From positions 109,446 to 173,445 of the forward strand of contig CAYPJU010000003.1 of NCBI GenBank assembly GCA_964411125.1: DNA of 64,000 bases, in the 5' to 3' direction. The notes beneath the pieces are model-generated. The model had not been told where the DNA came from, made no database searches, and worked only from the letters and a program-made list of their open reading frames with translations. The position numbers and the translations under genes were made by a program. The DNA comes from JBFIHF01 sp964411125. GTDB taxonomy: Bacteria > Myxococcota_A > Bradymonadia > Bradymonadales > Bradymonadaceae. Shown here piece by piece: positions 26,664 to 38,761 of this stretch (position 1 is its first letter; every line of letters starts with the position of its first letter).

Positions 26664-28718
26664 TCAGCGATAATGGATGGTGCCCGAGAACTGCTCGAGC
26701 TGATTGAGGAACGTGTCGCGGTCTGCGGCGGGCATCTCACGGGGAAGCGTCAGATTCTGACCACCGACCGAAACGAGCGAACCGAGCCCCGTAATTGCCG
26801 GAGCGTTGTCGATGACGAGGTCGCCGTTGACCGAGTCGAGCTTCGCGAGACCTCGGATCTCCGAGCCGTTGCCGGTGATGTTGAGGACCGCGTCCACGAG
26901 GAGCAGGTTCGGAAGGATGTTCAGCGACTCCTGGCTCGCATCGACCATACTCAGATTTCGAACGCCGAGAAGATTCTTCATCGCGTCGAACTTCGCGTCA
27001 CGAGCCCGAAGACGAACCGTCAGGGTACCGAGGAGCGATTCGAGCGCGTCGAAGCCCGAGATGTTGCCCGCAGCGTCGGCCATCAGATTGATGGTGGCAT
27101 CGTGTTCCGTCAGCGCGGCGAAGCCGTCGACCGATCCGTTCTGAACGTAGACCGTGATGCTGCCGCCGACGTCCGTCAGCGCACCAAACCCGGTGACAGA
27201 CCCGCCGTCGCTCTCGACGGTGATGCCGTCGCCCACGGACTCGAGTCGGTTCATGCCGTTCCACGTTCCGCCGACCGGCGAGTGGAGGTAGAGACCGCCC
27301 CCGACCGACTCCAGCTGGGTGTACTGGCACAGTGCGGCGGTCGTCGACATCGAGCCTCCGACCGTCTTCAGCACGCTCGGGTCGATGTCGAAGGTACCCG
27401 CGTCGGTCAGCGTGTAGTTTTCGGTGACCTCCTTCAACTTCGGGAACGGGAACTTCGCCGCCTTCGAGTTGACGTTGTCCGCCGTCTCGAGCGCCCCGAA
27501 CGAGCCCGAGAACGTCGCCGAGTTCGTCGACGTTTCGATGGTTCCGGCCGTGACGAGCGCCGGGAACTGGAACGATCCACCGTTGAATCGGAGCGTGCCG
27601 ACGCCCTGGAGCGCCGCGAACCCTGAGCCGTCGTGAGCGAGCCGCTGTCGGCTCGGATCCATCACGATTTCGTCGGCCGAAATCAGCGAATCGAAGCCTT
27701 CGAGCACCGCGGTGCCCTGCGAAATGTTCGTCGGGTAGAAGCGCAGCCGCTGCACGCTCTCCAGCTTTCGCATCCCGTCGAACGAAGCGGCGTGAATGTC
27801 GACGGTTTCGGCTTCCTGCAACGCCTCGTACCCGGTCACGGCGGTGCCATGCACGCCGAGGAGGCCGACGGTGCGAAGGTTCGGGAAGGTCCCGGTGTAG
27901 TTCTGCGCCTGAAACTCCTGCTCCACCGTCTCGAGGGTCTCGATCAGCAGATTCTCGGAAGAAACCGCTCCACTCACGATCGACTTCAGCGCCGGGAACG
28001 AGAGCTTCTGGTGGTCGACGTCGAAGTAGCGGGTGTTGAAGGTCGCGACGTGCTCCAGATTCCGGAACGTGTACGACTCGAACACTCGGCTGCGGTCACG
28101 AACCGTCAGTTGCCCCTCGATGCGCTTGACGTTGTCGAATGCTTTCAAGTTGCGGTGCATCGGCAAAAGGTTCTGCCGAACGTCGAGGGTGACGCTCCCT
28201 TCGAAGTGGTCGCAGCGCGAGTTCTCCACCTCGATGAGCTGCGCCATCGTCGTGATGTGGCCGGTCCCCAGGACCGTTTCGCACGCCACGCTCGTTTGGA
28301 AGAAACCGTTGGCTTGCGCCAGCACGAAGAGCTGCTGGAGCGCCGAACGCCCCACCCACGGGACCTCGTCGAGCTGCTCCAGAGTCGAGAAGACGACGTC
28401 GTCGGCAGTCCCGAACTGTCCGTCGGCCCCGGCGCGCGCTTTCGTGATGTTCCGCGCGGCGAGCACGTTCAGCTCGGTGTCGAGCTCCGTCAGAAACTGC
28501 TGGCCGGCGGCCGCATCCGCGATCGGCTGGTTGGCGTAGCGAAGCACCGCGTCCGCCTCGTTGGTCCCCGGACGAACGACAGAGTTGTTGTCCGCGCGCT
28601 CCCAATCGATCACGCCGTCGCGATCGTCGAGCGCGTCGGTGTCTTCCACGGGGCCGTCGGTCTCACCACATGCGGCGAGGAGAGAGAGGCAAATTCCTGC
28701 GAGCCAGAATCGTTTCAT
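26664..28718 (-). CDS. large lipoprotein with receptor-L-domain-like repeats
   Basis: A 684-residue protein; GGAG lies six bases before the ATG. It has a lipobox (LSLLAAC, Cys near residue 17), an acidic linker and a segment about residues 60-140 with a helix-hairpin-helix-like helical pattern (TLEQLDEVPWVGRSALQQL). About 450 residues follow of short strands repeating forms such as LESVGGGLYLHSP and LTDVGGSITVYVQN. This periodicity resembles receptor L / ECM33-type beta-solenoids. It is probably a surface recognition protein; no enzyme motif is seen. Confidence 0.72.
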   Translation of the reverse strand: MKRFWLAGICLSLLAACGETDGPVEDTDALDDRDGVIDWERADNNSVVRPGTNEADAVLRYANQPIADAAAGQQFLTELDTELNVLAARNITKARAGADGQFGTADDVVFSTLEQLDEVPWVGRSALQQLFVLAQANGFFQTSVACETVLGTGHITTMAQLIEVENSRCDHFEGSVTLDVRQNLLPMHRNLKAFDNVKRIEGQLTVRDRSRVFESYTFRNLEHVATFNTRYFDVDHQKLSFPALKSIVSGAVSSENLLIETLETVEQEFQAQNYTGTFPNLRTVGLLGVHGTAVTGYEALQEAETVDIHAASFDGMRKLESVQRLRFYPTNISQGTAVLEGFDSLISADEIVMDPSRQRLAHDGSGFAALQGVGTLRFNGGSFQFPALVTAGTIETSTNSATFSGSFGALETADNVNSKAAKFPFPKLKEVTENYTLTDAGTFDIDPSVLKTVGGSMSTTAALCQYTQLESVGGGLYLHSPVGGTWNGMNRLESVGDGITVESDGGSVTGFGALTDVGGSITVYVQNGSVDGFAALTEHDATINLMADAAGNISGFDALESLLGTLTVRLRARDAKFDAMKNLLGVRNLSMVDASQESLNILPNLLLVDAVLNITGNGSEIRGLAKLDSVNGDLVIDNAPAITGLGSLVSVGGQNLTLPREMPAADRDTFLNQLEQFSGTIHYR

Positions 28719-28872
28719 TGGGTTCTCCAAAAGTTCGGCCGCCACGAGCGGCCCGGTCATCCATCATCGACGCGTCACAACAGGGCAGTTCGGCGTCATC
28801 TCTCGTTTCCACGGGAACTTTGCAGGTCCGCCCCTGCAGCGCATCTGAAAGGTCCTGAAAGGTTGGGGGTCG

Positions 28873-29547
28873 CTACCGGCCGGCCGCGAACCGACAGTGC
28901 TCCGACCCGCTACACTCCTGGCAGAGCGGGGTCGGCCGGCATGTCGTCCTCGCGTGTCGCACCAGCGTCATGTGAGCGGCGTACGCGTCGTCGACGAGCG
29001 CCGACACTTCGCGATGCATCCGGTCGGACGACCACGTGGGCTCCACGACGCCCACCCGCTCCAGACACCTGCGTATCCCTCCGTTGATCGGCATCACGTT
29101 CATCCCCACCGCATACATCAACGCGAAACGCGCCGTCGTCGGCCCCACCCCCTTCACGGCGAGCAGATAGTCCAGCGCGCCTTCCACGGTCATCTCCCGT
29201 AGCGGTTCGAGCGTGTAGTCTCCGAAATCTTCCCGGACGCGGGTGAGGAGCGCCCGAATGCGTGGCGCCTTCTGCTTCGCCAGCCCACCGATGGCGATCG
29301 CCTCGGCCACATCGGACGTCGCGGCCTTCGCGATCTGATGCCATTCGCCGCCGAACCGCATCAGGAGCTCGTCGAAAGCTCGCCCGGCGTTCGCCTTGCT
29401 CGTCGCCTGGCCCAGCATCATCCGCACCACGACCCCGAGCAGGTCGTCGTCACCGTCACGCTCCGGGCGGCCATCGGCGGCCCACAATGCTCGGAGAAAG
29501 GTGTCGAGCCGTTCGGAGGGATCCATGTCGTCGTTTGCTTCGCCCAT
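28873..29547 (-). CDS. endonuclease III-like HhH-GPD protein lacking the usual catalytic residues
   Basis: This 224-residue protein has the DNA glycosylase fold, with the helix-hairpin-helix AVKGVGPTTARFAL near residue 130 and a C-terminal iron-sulfur motif CRPTPLCQECSGSEHC (C-X5-C-X2-C-X5-C, one residue shorter than in Nth in the first interval). Aligned by eye with E. coli Nth, the catalytic Lys of GVGRKTA is Thr here, and the Asp of VDTHIFR is Asn (INGGIRR). DNA binding is likely; base excision by the usual mechanism is doubtful. Confidence 0.8.
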   Translation of the reverse strand: MGEANDDMDPSERLDTFLRALWAADGRPERDGDDDLLGVVVRMMLGQATSKANAGRAFDELLMRFGGEWHQIAKAATSDVAEAIAIGGLAKQKAPRIRALLTRVREDFGDYTLEPLREMTVEGALDYLLAVKGVGPTTARFALMYAVGMNVMPINGGIRRCLERVGVVEPTWSSDRMHREVSALVDDAYAAHMTLVRHARTTCRPTPLCQECSGSEHCRFAAGR

Positions 29548-29659
29548 CGCCGCCGAGCCTGCCGAGGGACGTCCTCGTCGTCAACCGGTGCGCCGGTGCC
29601 GGTTTTCAGCAGCTTTCCGATTTGCTACCTCTGCACCGCGAAGGTACGAGAGGTTCACC

Positions 29660-30562
29660 ATGAGACATTTAGCTGCAGTCCTCGCGGTCTGCATCGCCGC
29701 CGGCTGCCAGAGCCAGATCACCGCGGTGCCAGCCCCCGATCCGTACCGCGACATGCGCAGCGAGATCGAGCAGGCGCGCACCAGGGCCGAGCAGCGACCG
29801 AAGAACGCCCGCGTGGCATTCGACTACGCCAACGCTCTCCTCTCTGCGCACTCCGAAGGCTACTTCGAGCAATCCGAGGACCCGTTTCCCCTCCAGCACG
29901 TCGTCAGCGTGCTCGATACCGCCGCCGCGGCCCAACCAGGGGATGCTCCGGCGCTCGCGACCACGAAGGCCAAGATCCATCTGATCGTGAATCAACCGAA
30001 CACCGCGCGCGAGATACTGCGAGGCGTCGTCTCCGAGCACGTCCACGTCCCCGCCGCCATCCTCCTCGTCAACAGCCTCGGACAGGACGGCGAGGTCGAA
30101 GAGGTCGTCGCGTTCTGCAAGACGTTCAACCCCCTCGTTCCCTATGGTGACGAAAAGATTCAGCTCATGACCCGTTGCGTGCTCGCCTCCGGCGCGACCT
30201 CGTCGGAGACCGGGCTGTACTGGGCGACCGAAGAGGACCGAGCCTACTACGCCGCGGTGAAAGCCGAGCGCGAGGACGAGATGCGGCAGATGGAAGAGGA
30301 GCGACGGCAGGCCGAGGCCGAACGCCAACAACAAGCCGCAGAAGAGGAGCAATATCGTCGCCAGCAGCTCGCCAAGCGCGAGGTCTGCTACTCCACCTGC
30401 GACGAAGACAACGCCTACTGCCGCGCCGACTGCGGGTATGTCGAGCGTTGCTACGAAGAGTGCAACCGCGCCCGCGGGCACTGCGTCGACCGTTGCAACC
30501 GAACCGTCGACGTCCCCCTGAGCCCGCAACAGCGCCAGTTCCGCGAAGACCTCGGCTGGTAG
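29660..30562 (+). CDS. lipoprotein with coiled coil and Cys-rich C-terminus
   Basis: A 300-residue protein with lipobox IAAGC near residue 15. A TPR-like helical part fills about residues 30-200. A highly charged Glu/Gln/Arg coiled coil (about 205-245) is followed by a short Cys-rich tail with CYSTCDEDNAYCRADC and CYEECNRARGHCVDRC, which has eight or more Cys in pairs spaced like disulfides. Function is unknown. It stands alone, divergent from the HhH-GPD gene by 112 bases. Confidence 0.7.
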   Translation: MRHLAAVLAVCIAAGCQSQITAVPAPDPYRDMRSEIEQARTRAEQRPKNARVAFDYANALLSAHSEGYFEQSEDPFPLQHVVSVLDTAAAAQPGDAPALATTKAKIHLIVNQPNTAREILRGVVSEHVHVPAAILLVNSLGQDGEVEEVVAFCKTFNPLVPYGDEKIQLMTRCVLASGATSSETGLYWATEEDRAYYAAVKAEREDEMRQMEEERRQAEAERQQQAAEEEQYRRQQLAKREVCYSTCDEDNAYCRADCGYVERCYEECNRARGHCVDRCNRTVDVPLSPQQRQFREDLGW

Positions 30563-30880
30563 TCCCGCCCCCCCCCGATCGCCGAAGAAACTGAAGTTCC
30601 TGCGCGCTCGGAGCCGGAGCCGCACCCTTACCGCCCCGTGGCGCGTACGATCTGCCCGCGGGGCGAGGACCGCACCGTCGCTGTCGGCGACGGCAGGGCG
30701 AGATCCGTGAAACAAAACCCCTCCGATGGGTTGTTCTTCCCGCGCAGAATCGATGCCGGCAGTCCCGCTTGCCGCAGATCGTCGGCTGGCCTACTATCCG
30801 TTCCGAGGCACTGCACCGACAGCGAACATCCCCGAGTAACGCGGCAATTTCCGCGTGATACCGACACCAGCGAGGGACAC
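30563..30880 (+). other. intergenic region with a possible prkA promoter and leader hairpin
   Basis: This 318-base gap holds no convincing gene. A candidate promoter has TTGCCG (30769-30774), a 17-base spacer and TACTAT (30792-30797), each matching consensus at four of six positions. The leader would contain a perfect 6-bp hairpin ACGCGG / CCGCGT (30839-30856), 25 bases before the prkA start. Confidence 0.35.
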
Positions 30881-32938
<2,058 letters not shown>

Positions 32939-32963
32939 TTCACTGACTCACCGACGGGTATTC

Positions 32964-34082
32964 GTGGCTTCGGACCATTCCAAAATCAAGCAGGACCATC
33001 GGCGCTTCAAGCAGATCGTCCGCGGCAAGATCAAGCGCAACCTTCGTAAGTACATGACGAAGGGGGAGCTCACCGGAAAGCAGGGGAAGGACCTCGTAAA
33101 GGTCCCCATCCCCCGCATCGACATCCCCCGATTCCGCTACGGGTCGAAAGACCAGGGCGGGGTTGGTATGGGGGAAGGCGAGCCCGGTGATTCGCTCGGT
33201 CCAGGCGAGGAAGGTCCCGGAGGTCCCGGACAGGCAGGCTCTCAAGAAGGGGACCACTCTCTCGAAGTCGACGTCACTCTCGACGAGCTCGCCGAGATCA
33301 TGGGAGAGGAGCTCGAACTCCCCAACATCGAGCCGAAGGGGACCGAGAAGCTTCAGACCATCAAGGACAAGTACTCCGGAATCCGATCAACCGGCCCCGA
33401 GTCGCTCCGCCACTTCAAGCGCACGTACAAGGAGGCCCTGCGTCGCATGATCGCGACCGGCGAGTACGACCCCGACAACCCGATCATCATTCCTTCCCGC
33501 GACGACAAGCGGTTTCGCTCGTGGAAGGAAACCTCGATGCCGCAGTCGAACGCCGTCATCATCTACATGATGGACGTCTCCGGCTCCATGGGGGACGAAC
33601 AGAAAGAGATCGTACGCATCGAATCGTTCTGGATCGATACCTGGCTGCGCTCCCAGTACAAAGGGCTCGAGTCGCGCTACATCATCCACGATGCGACCGC
33701 AAAAGAGGTCGACCGCGACACCTTCTTCCATACCCGCGAGTCCGGCGGCACGATGATTTCGTCGGCCTACAAGCTCGCCCTCCGCATGATCTCCGACGAG
33801 TACCCCGTCTCGGACTGGAACGTCTACCCGTTCCACTTCTCCGACGGTGACAACTGGTCCGTCGACGACACCTCCGAATGCATGAGCCTGCTCCGCGACG
33901 GGATCCTGCCGCGCGCCAACATGTTCTGCTACGGACAGGTCGAATCTCCCTACGGCTCGGGACAGTTCATCAAGGACCTGCAGGAGACCTTCACGGAAGA
34001 CGACCTCGTCGTGCTCTCCGAGATCAAGAACCGCGAGGGGATCTACGACTCGATCAAGACCTTCCTCGGCAAGGGGCTCTAG
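32964..34082 (+). CDS. DUF444 (YeaH/YhbH) protein with VWA-like domain
   Basis: A 372-residue protein with a GTG start. The basic N-terminus ([10 protein letters not shown]) and a Gly/Pro/Glu-rich linker lead to a von Willebrand A-like domain with the metal site [12 protein letters not shown] near residues 203-214. In enterobacteria this protein is encoded with the PrkA homologue and acts in the same stress pathway; the exact role is unsettled. The spoVR start lies two bases after its stop. Confidence 0.9.
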   Translation: MASDHSKIKQDHRRFKQIVRGKIKRNLRKYMTKGELTGKQGKDLVKVPIPRIDIPRFRYGSKDQGGVGMGEGEPGDSLGPGEEGPGGPGQAGSQEGDHSLEVDVTLDELAEIMGEELELPNIEPKGTEKLQTIKDKYSGIRSTGPESLRHFKRTYKEALRRMIATGEYDPDNPIIIPSRDDKRFRSWKETSMPQSNAVIIYMMDVSGSMGDEQKEIVRIESFWIDTWLRSQYKGLESRYIIHDATAKEVDRDTFFHTRESGGTMISSAYKLALRMISDEYPVSDWNVYPFHFSDGDNWSVDDTSECMSLLRDGILPRANMFCYGQVESPYGSGQFIKDLQETFTEDDLVVLSEIKNREGIYDSIKTFLGKGL

Positions 34083-34084
34083 AC

Positions 34085-35569
34085 GTGCTTCCCGACCACC
34101 TCTGGCAGATCAAAGAGCGCATCCGAGAGGCCGCCGTCGAGTACGGCCTCGACTTCTTCGAGACCATCTTCGAAGTCGTGGACTACGACCAGATGAACGA
34201 AATCGCCGCGTTCGGCGGGTTCCCCACCCGCTATCCCCACTGGCGATTCGGGATGGAGTACGAGCAGCTCTCGAAGAGCTACGAGTACGGACTCTCCAAA
34301 ATCTACGAGATGGTCATCAACAACGACCCCTCGTACGCGTATCTGCTGGAGGGGAACAACCTCGTCGACCAGAAGACGGTGATTGCTCACGTCTACGCTC
34401 ACGTCGACTTCTTCAAGAACAACTACTTCTTCTCGAAGACCAACCGTCGAATGATCGACGAGATGGCGAACCACGGTGCGCGGCTTCGTCGCTACGTCGA
34501 CCGAAAGGGGATCGAGCTCGTCGAGGACTTCGTCGACACCTGCCTGTCGCTCGACAACCTCATCGACTTCTATGCACCGTTCATCGAGCGCACCCCGAAA
34601 GAGCAGACCGAGGACGTCGACGAGCAGACTGGGCTGCCGAAGCTGCGCGCCAAGGAGTACATGGAGGATTACATCAATCCTCAGGACTACCTCGACCGAC
34701 AGAAGGCGAAACTCGAAGAAGAGGAGCGCAAGTCGAAACAGTTCCCGCGCGAGCCGCAGAAGGACGTGATGCACTTCCTGCTGAAGCACGCACCTTTGGA
34801 GCCGTGGGAGGCGGACATCCTCTCGATCATTCGCGAAGAGGCCTACTACTTCGCGCCACAGGGCCAGACCAAGATCATGAACGAGGGGTGGGCCTCGTAC
34901 TGGCACTCCAAGATCCTGACGACCAAGATTCTCGACGACTCCGAGATCATCGACTTCGCCGACATCAACTCCGGGGTCCTCGCCTCGGCCCCCGGGCAGC
35001 TGAACCCCTACAAGATGGGTATCCTGCTCTACCGCGACATCGAGGACCGCTGGAACAAGGGCAAGTTCGGCAAAGAATGGGACGACTGCGACGACATGGA
35101 GCGTCGCGTCAGTTGGGATCGGGACCTCGGACTGGGGCGTGACAAGATCTTCCAGGTCCGCAAGCTCTACAACGATGTCACCTTCATCGACGAGTTCCTC
35201 ACCGAGGACTTCGCCCGCGAGCACATGATGTACACCTTCGGCTTCAACAAGAAGTCGGGGAATTGGGAGATCGAGTCGAAGCAGTTCAAGGAGATCAAGT
35301 CGAAGCTTCTGAACCAGCTCACGAACTTCGGCAACCCCTTCATCTTCGTGAAGGACGGGAACTTCAAGAACCGGAGCGAACTGCTCCTCCACCACAAGTT
35401 CGACGGCGTCCCCCTCGATTTGCAGTACGCACGCGGCGTCCTCAAGGCGCTCCATCGCGTCTGGAAGCGTCCGGTCAACATCGAAACGATCTTCGACGAC
35501 AAAGGGATGCTGCTCTCGTTCGACGGGACGGACTTCGAGGAAAGCTCGGTCACCTACGAGCCGATCTGA
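34085..35569 (+). CDS. SpoVR/YcgB family protein
   Basis: A 494-residue soluble protein beginning at GTG 34085, preceded by AAGGGG. SpoVR hallmarks include [11 protein letters not shown] near residue 55, [19 protein letters not shown] near residue 105 and [11 protein letters not shown] near residue 265. The family is needed for spore cortex formation in Bacillus and is co-encoded with PrkA and DUF444 in non-sporing proteobacteria, as here. Its biochemical activity is not known. Four bases separate it from pyrD. Confidence 0.92.
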   Translation: MLPDHLWQIKERIREAAVEYGLDFFETIFEVVDYDQMNEIAAFGGFPTRYPHWRFGMEYEQLSKSYEYGLSKIYEMVINNDPSYAYLLEGNNLVDQKTVIAHVYAHVDFFKNNYFFSKTNRRMIDEMANHGARLRRYVDRKGIELVEDFVDTCLSLDNLIDFYAPFIERTPKEQTEDVDEQTGLPKLRAKEYMEDYINPQDYLDRQKAKLEEEERKSKQFPREPQKDVMHFLLKHAPLEPWEADILSIIREEAYYFAPQGQTKIMNEGWASYWHSKILTTKILDDSEIIDFADINSGVLASAPGQLNPYKMGILLYRDIEDRWNKGKFGKEWDDCDDMERRVSWDRDLGLGRDKIFQVRKLYNDVTFIDEFLTEDFAREHMMYTFGFNKKSGNWEIESKQFKEIKSKLLNQLTNFGNPFIFVKDGNFKNRSELLLHHKFDGVPLDLQYARGVLKALHRVWKRPVNIETIFDDKGMLLSFDGTDFEESSVTYEPI

Positions 35570-35573
35570 CGGC

Positions 35574-36620
35574 GTGTCCCTCCTTCAGACACTGTACGCG
35601 GCGGCCCGCCCCGCCCTCTTCCAGCTCGACGCCGAGACCGCGCACGGCCTCGTCATGGGGCTCGCAGACCCGCTGCTGCGGGGCCCCGTCGGCGACACGA
35701 TCGAGGCTCATCTCGCCGTCCACCACCCTTCCCTCGCCGTCCGACTCTGGGATCTCGATTTTCCCAACCCGGTCGGACTTGCCGCCGGCTTCGACAAGAA
35801 TGCGCAGTACGTCGAGTCCCTCAGTCGCCTCGGTTTCGGTCACATCGAGATCGGCACAGTGACCGGCGAAGGGCAACCCGGCAATCCGCGTCCGCGTCTC
35901 TTCCGTCTTCCGGACGACGAGGCGCTGCTGAACCGGATGGGGTTCAACAACGCCGGAAGCGCCGCGGTCGAACGTACGCTGGAACACACCGAGTTCCGCG
36001 GGATTCTCGGGGTGAACATCGGCAAGACGAAGACGGTTCCGCTCGAAGACGCTCCTTCCGACTACGAAAAGAGCCTGCGGCGCCTGCACCGGTTCGCCGA
36101 CTACCTCGTGGTGAACGTGAGTTCGCCGAACACACCGGGACTGCGCGAACTACAAAACAAGGAACCTCTCACCCGCCTTCTCGACCACCTGCAGAACCTC
36201 AACGACGCCCTCGGTCGACGACGTCCTCTCCTCGTGAAGATCGCCCCGGACCTCGGCCCCGCACAGCTCGAAGATGCCCTGGACGTCGTCAGCTCATGTC
36301 GACTCGATGGTATCGTCGCCACGAACACCTCGATCGAACGTGGCGACCTCCGCACCCGGGGGCAGCGAGAGCTCGGCCCTGGAGGGGTCTCCGGACGCCC
36401 CGTCCGTTCACGCGCCCGGTCGATCGTCTCCATGATCCGCGACCACAGCCCCGACCTTCCGATCGTCGGCGTCGGCGGCATCTTCGACGCCGCTGACGCT
36501 GCCTCGATGCTCGCCGCGGGCGCGAACCTCGTCCAGGTCTGGTCCGGGTTCGTCTACCGTGGACCGACGATTGTCCGCGACATCAACGCCGGACTCAGCG
36601 GGCGGACAGGGCCCCGGTGA
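35574..36620 (+). CDS. pyrD: dihydroorotate dehydrogenase (quinone), class 2
   Basis: This membrane-associated flavoenzyme oxidises dihydroorotate to orotate in pyrimidine synthesis and passes electrons to quinone. It has 348 residues with a GTG start. Class 2 features are the N-terminal helix (LLQTLYAAARPALFQLDAE), GLAAGFDKNA, the FMN-site FNNAG and the catalytic serine in NVSSPNTPGLR near residue 185. It follows spoVR by four bases, so a housekeeping gene is apparently carried at the end of the stress operon. Confidence 0.94.
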   Translation: MSLLQTLYAAARPALFQLDAETAHGLVMGLADPLLRGPVGDTIEAHLAVHHPSLAVRLWDLDFPNPVGLAAGFDKNAQYVESLSRLGFGHIEIGTVTGEGQPGNPRPRLFRLPDDEALLNRMGFNNAGSAAVERTLEHTEFRGILGVNIGKTKTVPLEDAPSDYEKSLRRLHRFADYLVVNVSSPNTPGLRELQNKEPLTRLLDHLQNLNDALGRRRPLLVKIAPDLGPAQLEDALDVVSSCRLDGIVATNTSIERGDLRTRGQRELGPGGVSGRPVRSRARSIVSMIRDHSPDLPIVGVGGIFDAADAASMLAAGANLVQVWSGFVYRGPTIVRDINAGLSGRTGPR

Positions 36621-36652
36621 GCCCCCCGACGCCGGGTGCCGTGCGGACGACG

Positions 36653-36667
36653 AACCTCCCCGAGGTT
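36653..36667 (+). terminator. weak terminator-like hairpin after pyrD
   Basis: AACCTC and GAGGTT form a 6-bp hairpin with a three-base loop, 33 bases after the pyrD stop. A GGGGTTTT stretch follows rather than a clean T-run, so this is only a candidate. Confidence 0.3.
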
Positions 36668-36756
36668 TCAGGGGTTTTCAGTCGAACGAACATCCAGCCA
36701 CGGTTACTCTACGGAATAAGGTCGGCCTACGACCGAGACGATTTCGGCGGTTGAGA

Positions 36757-38466
36757 ATGAGCGCGATTCGATGGACGACGTTCGCCCTGGCAGCCCTCTG
36801 CGGGTGCCAGGCAGCGACCACGAAACCCGAGAAGTCGGACGATCCGATCATCATCGTCGGGACGGACGAGGACTGTGGAGACGGGGTGCTGCAGGCCGGC
36901 GAAGCTTGCGATCCCGGCATCGAAGCCCCCGCCGAGGGCTCGTGTCCGACCTCGTGCTCCGGAGGCGATACCTGCGCCCCCGTCGCCCTCGTCGGCTCGG
37001 CCGACGAGTGTAGCGCGCGCTGTGAAAGCTCTCCCCCGGCCTGCCGCGACGGCGACGGCTGCTGTCCTATCGGCTGCGACTCGGGGAACGACGACGACTG
37101 TACGAACACCTGCGGCGACGGCGTGGTCGAAGGGCCCGAGACCTGTGATGGGAACTGCCCCGAGATCTGCCAATCGCAGTCTTCGTGCGCGACCGCGACC
37201 CGGACCGGCGAAGCAGACCTCTGCAACGTCGTCTGCGAGTCCGTTCCCGCCACGGAGTGCGTCGACGGAGACGGCTGCTGCCCGGACGGTTGCCGCGGTC
37301 AAGACGACGACTGTTCGGAGTCCTGCGGCAACGGGGTACTGGACGAGGGTGAGACCTGCGACGGCGACTGCCCGACTTCGTGCGACGACGGCGCCTCGTG
37401 TACCGCCGACACGATGGTGGGAAGCCCTCAGACGTGCAACGTGGTCTGCGAAACCCGCCCCGTGGACACCTGCGTGGCGGGCGACCAGTGCTGCCCCAGC
37501 AACTGCAACCGGCAGAACGACGCTGACTGCGCTTGCGCCCCCACCACGTCGTGCAACGCGCTTGCGTTCGAGTGCGGGAGCGTCTTCGACGGCTGCTCCG
37601 ACGTGAATTGCGGAACCTGCCGTGGAACCACGACCTGCGTGAACAACTCGTGCGTCGAGACCTTCGGTATCGGGGAGCCATGCGCCGCGGGCGCCGCCGA
37701 CTGCGAGATCTGCTTTTCCCAGGAACGCTCCGCATGGGCTGGCGGCTATTGCTCGAAGCGTTGTCCGACCGACTGCGGCGCCGCAGCGCACTGCGTAGAC
37801 TTCCCCGACCTGGCCACCGCGATCTGCATGAGCGACTGCACGTCCGATGCGGACTGCAGAAGCGGTTACGTGTGCGCCGACATTGACGGCGCCTCAGGGT
37901 CCGAATGCGTCCCGACGGCAAACGGGACGACCAAAGTCGGTGGGGCCTGTACAGTCATCAACGATTGTACGGGCGGACTGGACGGGATCTGCTGGTCCGG
38001 AGCGCTCTCCACCCCCGACGGATACTGCACGAAACGGTGCTCGACCGATTCGGACTGCGGCACGGGGGCCCACTGCTCGCAGGAGCGATGCTACGCCGAC
38101 TGCTCCAGTTCCACCGACTGCCGCACCGGATATCTTTGCTTCGACCCCGCCGACGAGGGCCGGGACTCGTGCCTCCCGGCAGGACTCGGCGATGGACAGG
38201 TCGGAGATGCCTGCGAGTACGTCCGAGACTGTAGCGGAGGGGAGTACGCGATCTGCGGAGACGTTGCGGCCACGCCGAACGGTTACTGCACGATCCTGTG
38301 CGGTCCCGGCGAGGGAACCTGTCCTGCCGAGAGCTTTTGCTACGACGTCGGCAACCAACCCATCTGCGTGGACGAGTGCTCGGAGAACACCGACTGCCGC
38401 AACGGATACCGGTGCATCTTCGACTCGAACCTCGATCCCATCAGAGGGTTTTGCTGGGGGATTTGA
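36757..38466 (+). CDS. Cys-rich repeat lipoprotein (myxobacterial DUF4215-like repeats)
   Basis: A 569-residue exported protein with a lipobox-like LAALCGC near residue 18. Three repeats in the first 300 residues follow the pattern CGDGVxxxxETCDGxCP (CGDGVLQAGEACD, CGDGVVEGPETCDG, CGNGVLDEGETCDG), each followed by a CCPxxC(D)...DDDC unit. The second half has several disulfide modules with the pattern CSTDSDCGTGAHC. The proteins are typical of myxobacterial surfaces and of unknown role; many disulfides are expected. The open frame continues upstream, but the ATG at 36757 begins the signal peptide. Confidence 0.8.
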   Translation: MSAIRWTTFALAALCGCQAATTKPEKSDDPIIIVGTDEDCGDGVLQAGEACDPGIEAPAEGSCPTSCSGGDTCAPVALVGSADECSARCESSPPACRDGDGCCPIGCDSGNDDDCTNTCGDGVVEGPETCDGNCPEICQSQSSCATATRTGEADLCNVVCESVPATECVDGDGCCPDGCRGQDDDCSESCGNGVLDEGETCDGDCPTSCDDGASCTADTMVGSPQTCNVVCETRPVDTCVAGDQCCPSNCNRQNDADCACAPTTSCNALAFECGSVFDGCSDVNCGTCRGTTTCVNNSCVETFGIGEPCAAGAADCEICFSQERSAWAGGYCSKRCPTDCGAAAHCVDFPDLATAICMSDCTSDADCRSGYVCADIDGASGSECVPTANGTTKVGGACTVINDCTGGLDGICWSGALSTPDGYCTKRCSTDSDCGTGAHCSQERCYADCSSSTDCRTGYLCFDPADEGRDSCLPAGLGDGQVGDACEYVRDCSGGEYAICGDVAATPNGYCTILCGPGEGTCPAESFCYDVGNQPICVDECSENTDCRNGYRCIFDSNLDPIRGFCWGI

Positions 38467-38616
38467 CGCCGCTGAGAGACGGTCTTCCCGACGTAACTCG
38501 ACGCCCTTCTCTCACGCGTGGTGAACGGTCACCCCGCTCTCTCGACGCAGTCCCCCTTGCAGCCCGGCGCCCCCCCCTCGCCTCGACCGCATGAAACGTG
38601 GACTCGAGGCACTCCG

Positions 38617-38658
38617 TCACTTTTCTTCGCAACGCAAGCGCGCCGCTGCCGATAACGG
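38617..38658 (+). repeat. dispersed 41/42-nt element, copy A
   Basis: TCACTTTT, TTCGCAACGC and GCCGATAACGG appear in this order, with a 12-base variable GC-rich spacer before the last block. Copy B at 63919-63959 matches at 36 of 41 aligned positions after one single-base gap. The orientation is the same in both. Confidence 0.75.
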
Positions 38659-38761
38659 GTATGTAGTCGCCGCCGCACCGTCGACCGGAGGGACGGACCT
38701 CCCGTTCGCGCGCGGAAGGTCCTGCGCGCCCTCCGGGCGACGCTCGGCGTCGGCTACCGAA

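Noticed and set aside
38617..38655. FliA (sigma-28) promoter reading of TCACTTTT and GCCGATAA
   Set aside because: GCCGATAA fits the -10 box, but the spacing is 22-23 bases instead of about 11, and no flagellar gene is near. The repeat itself is still reported.
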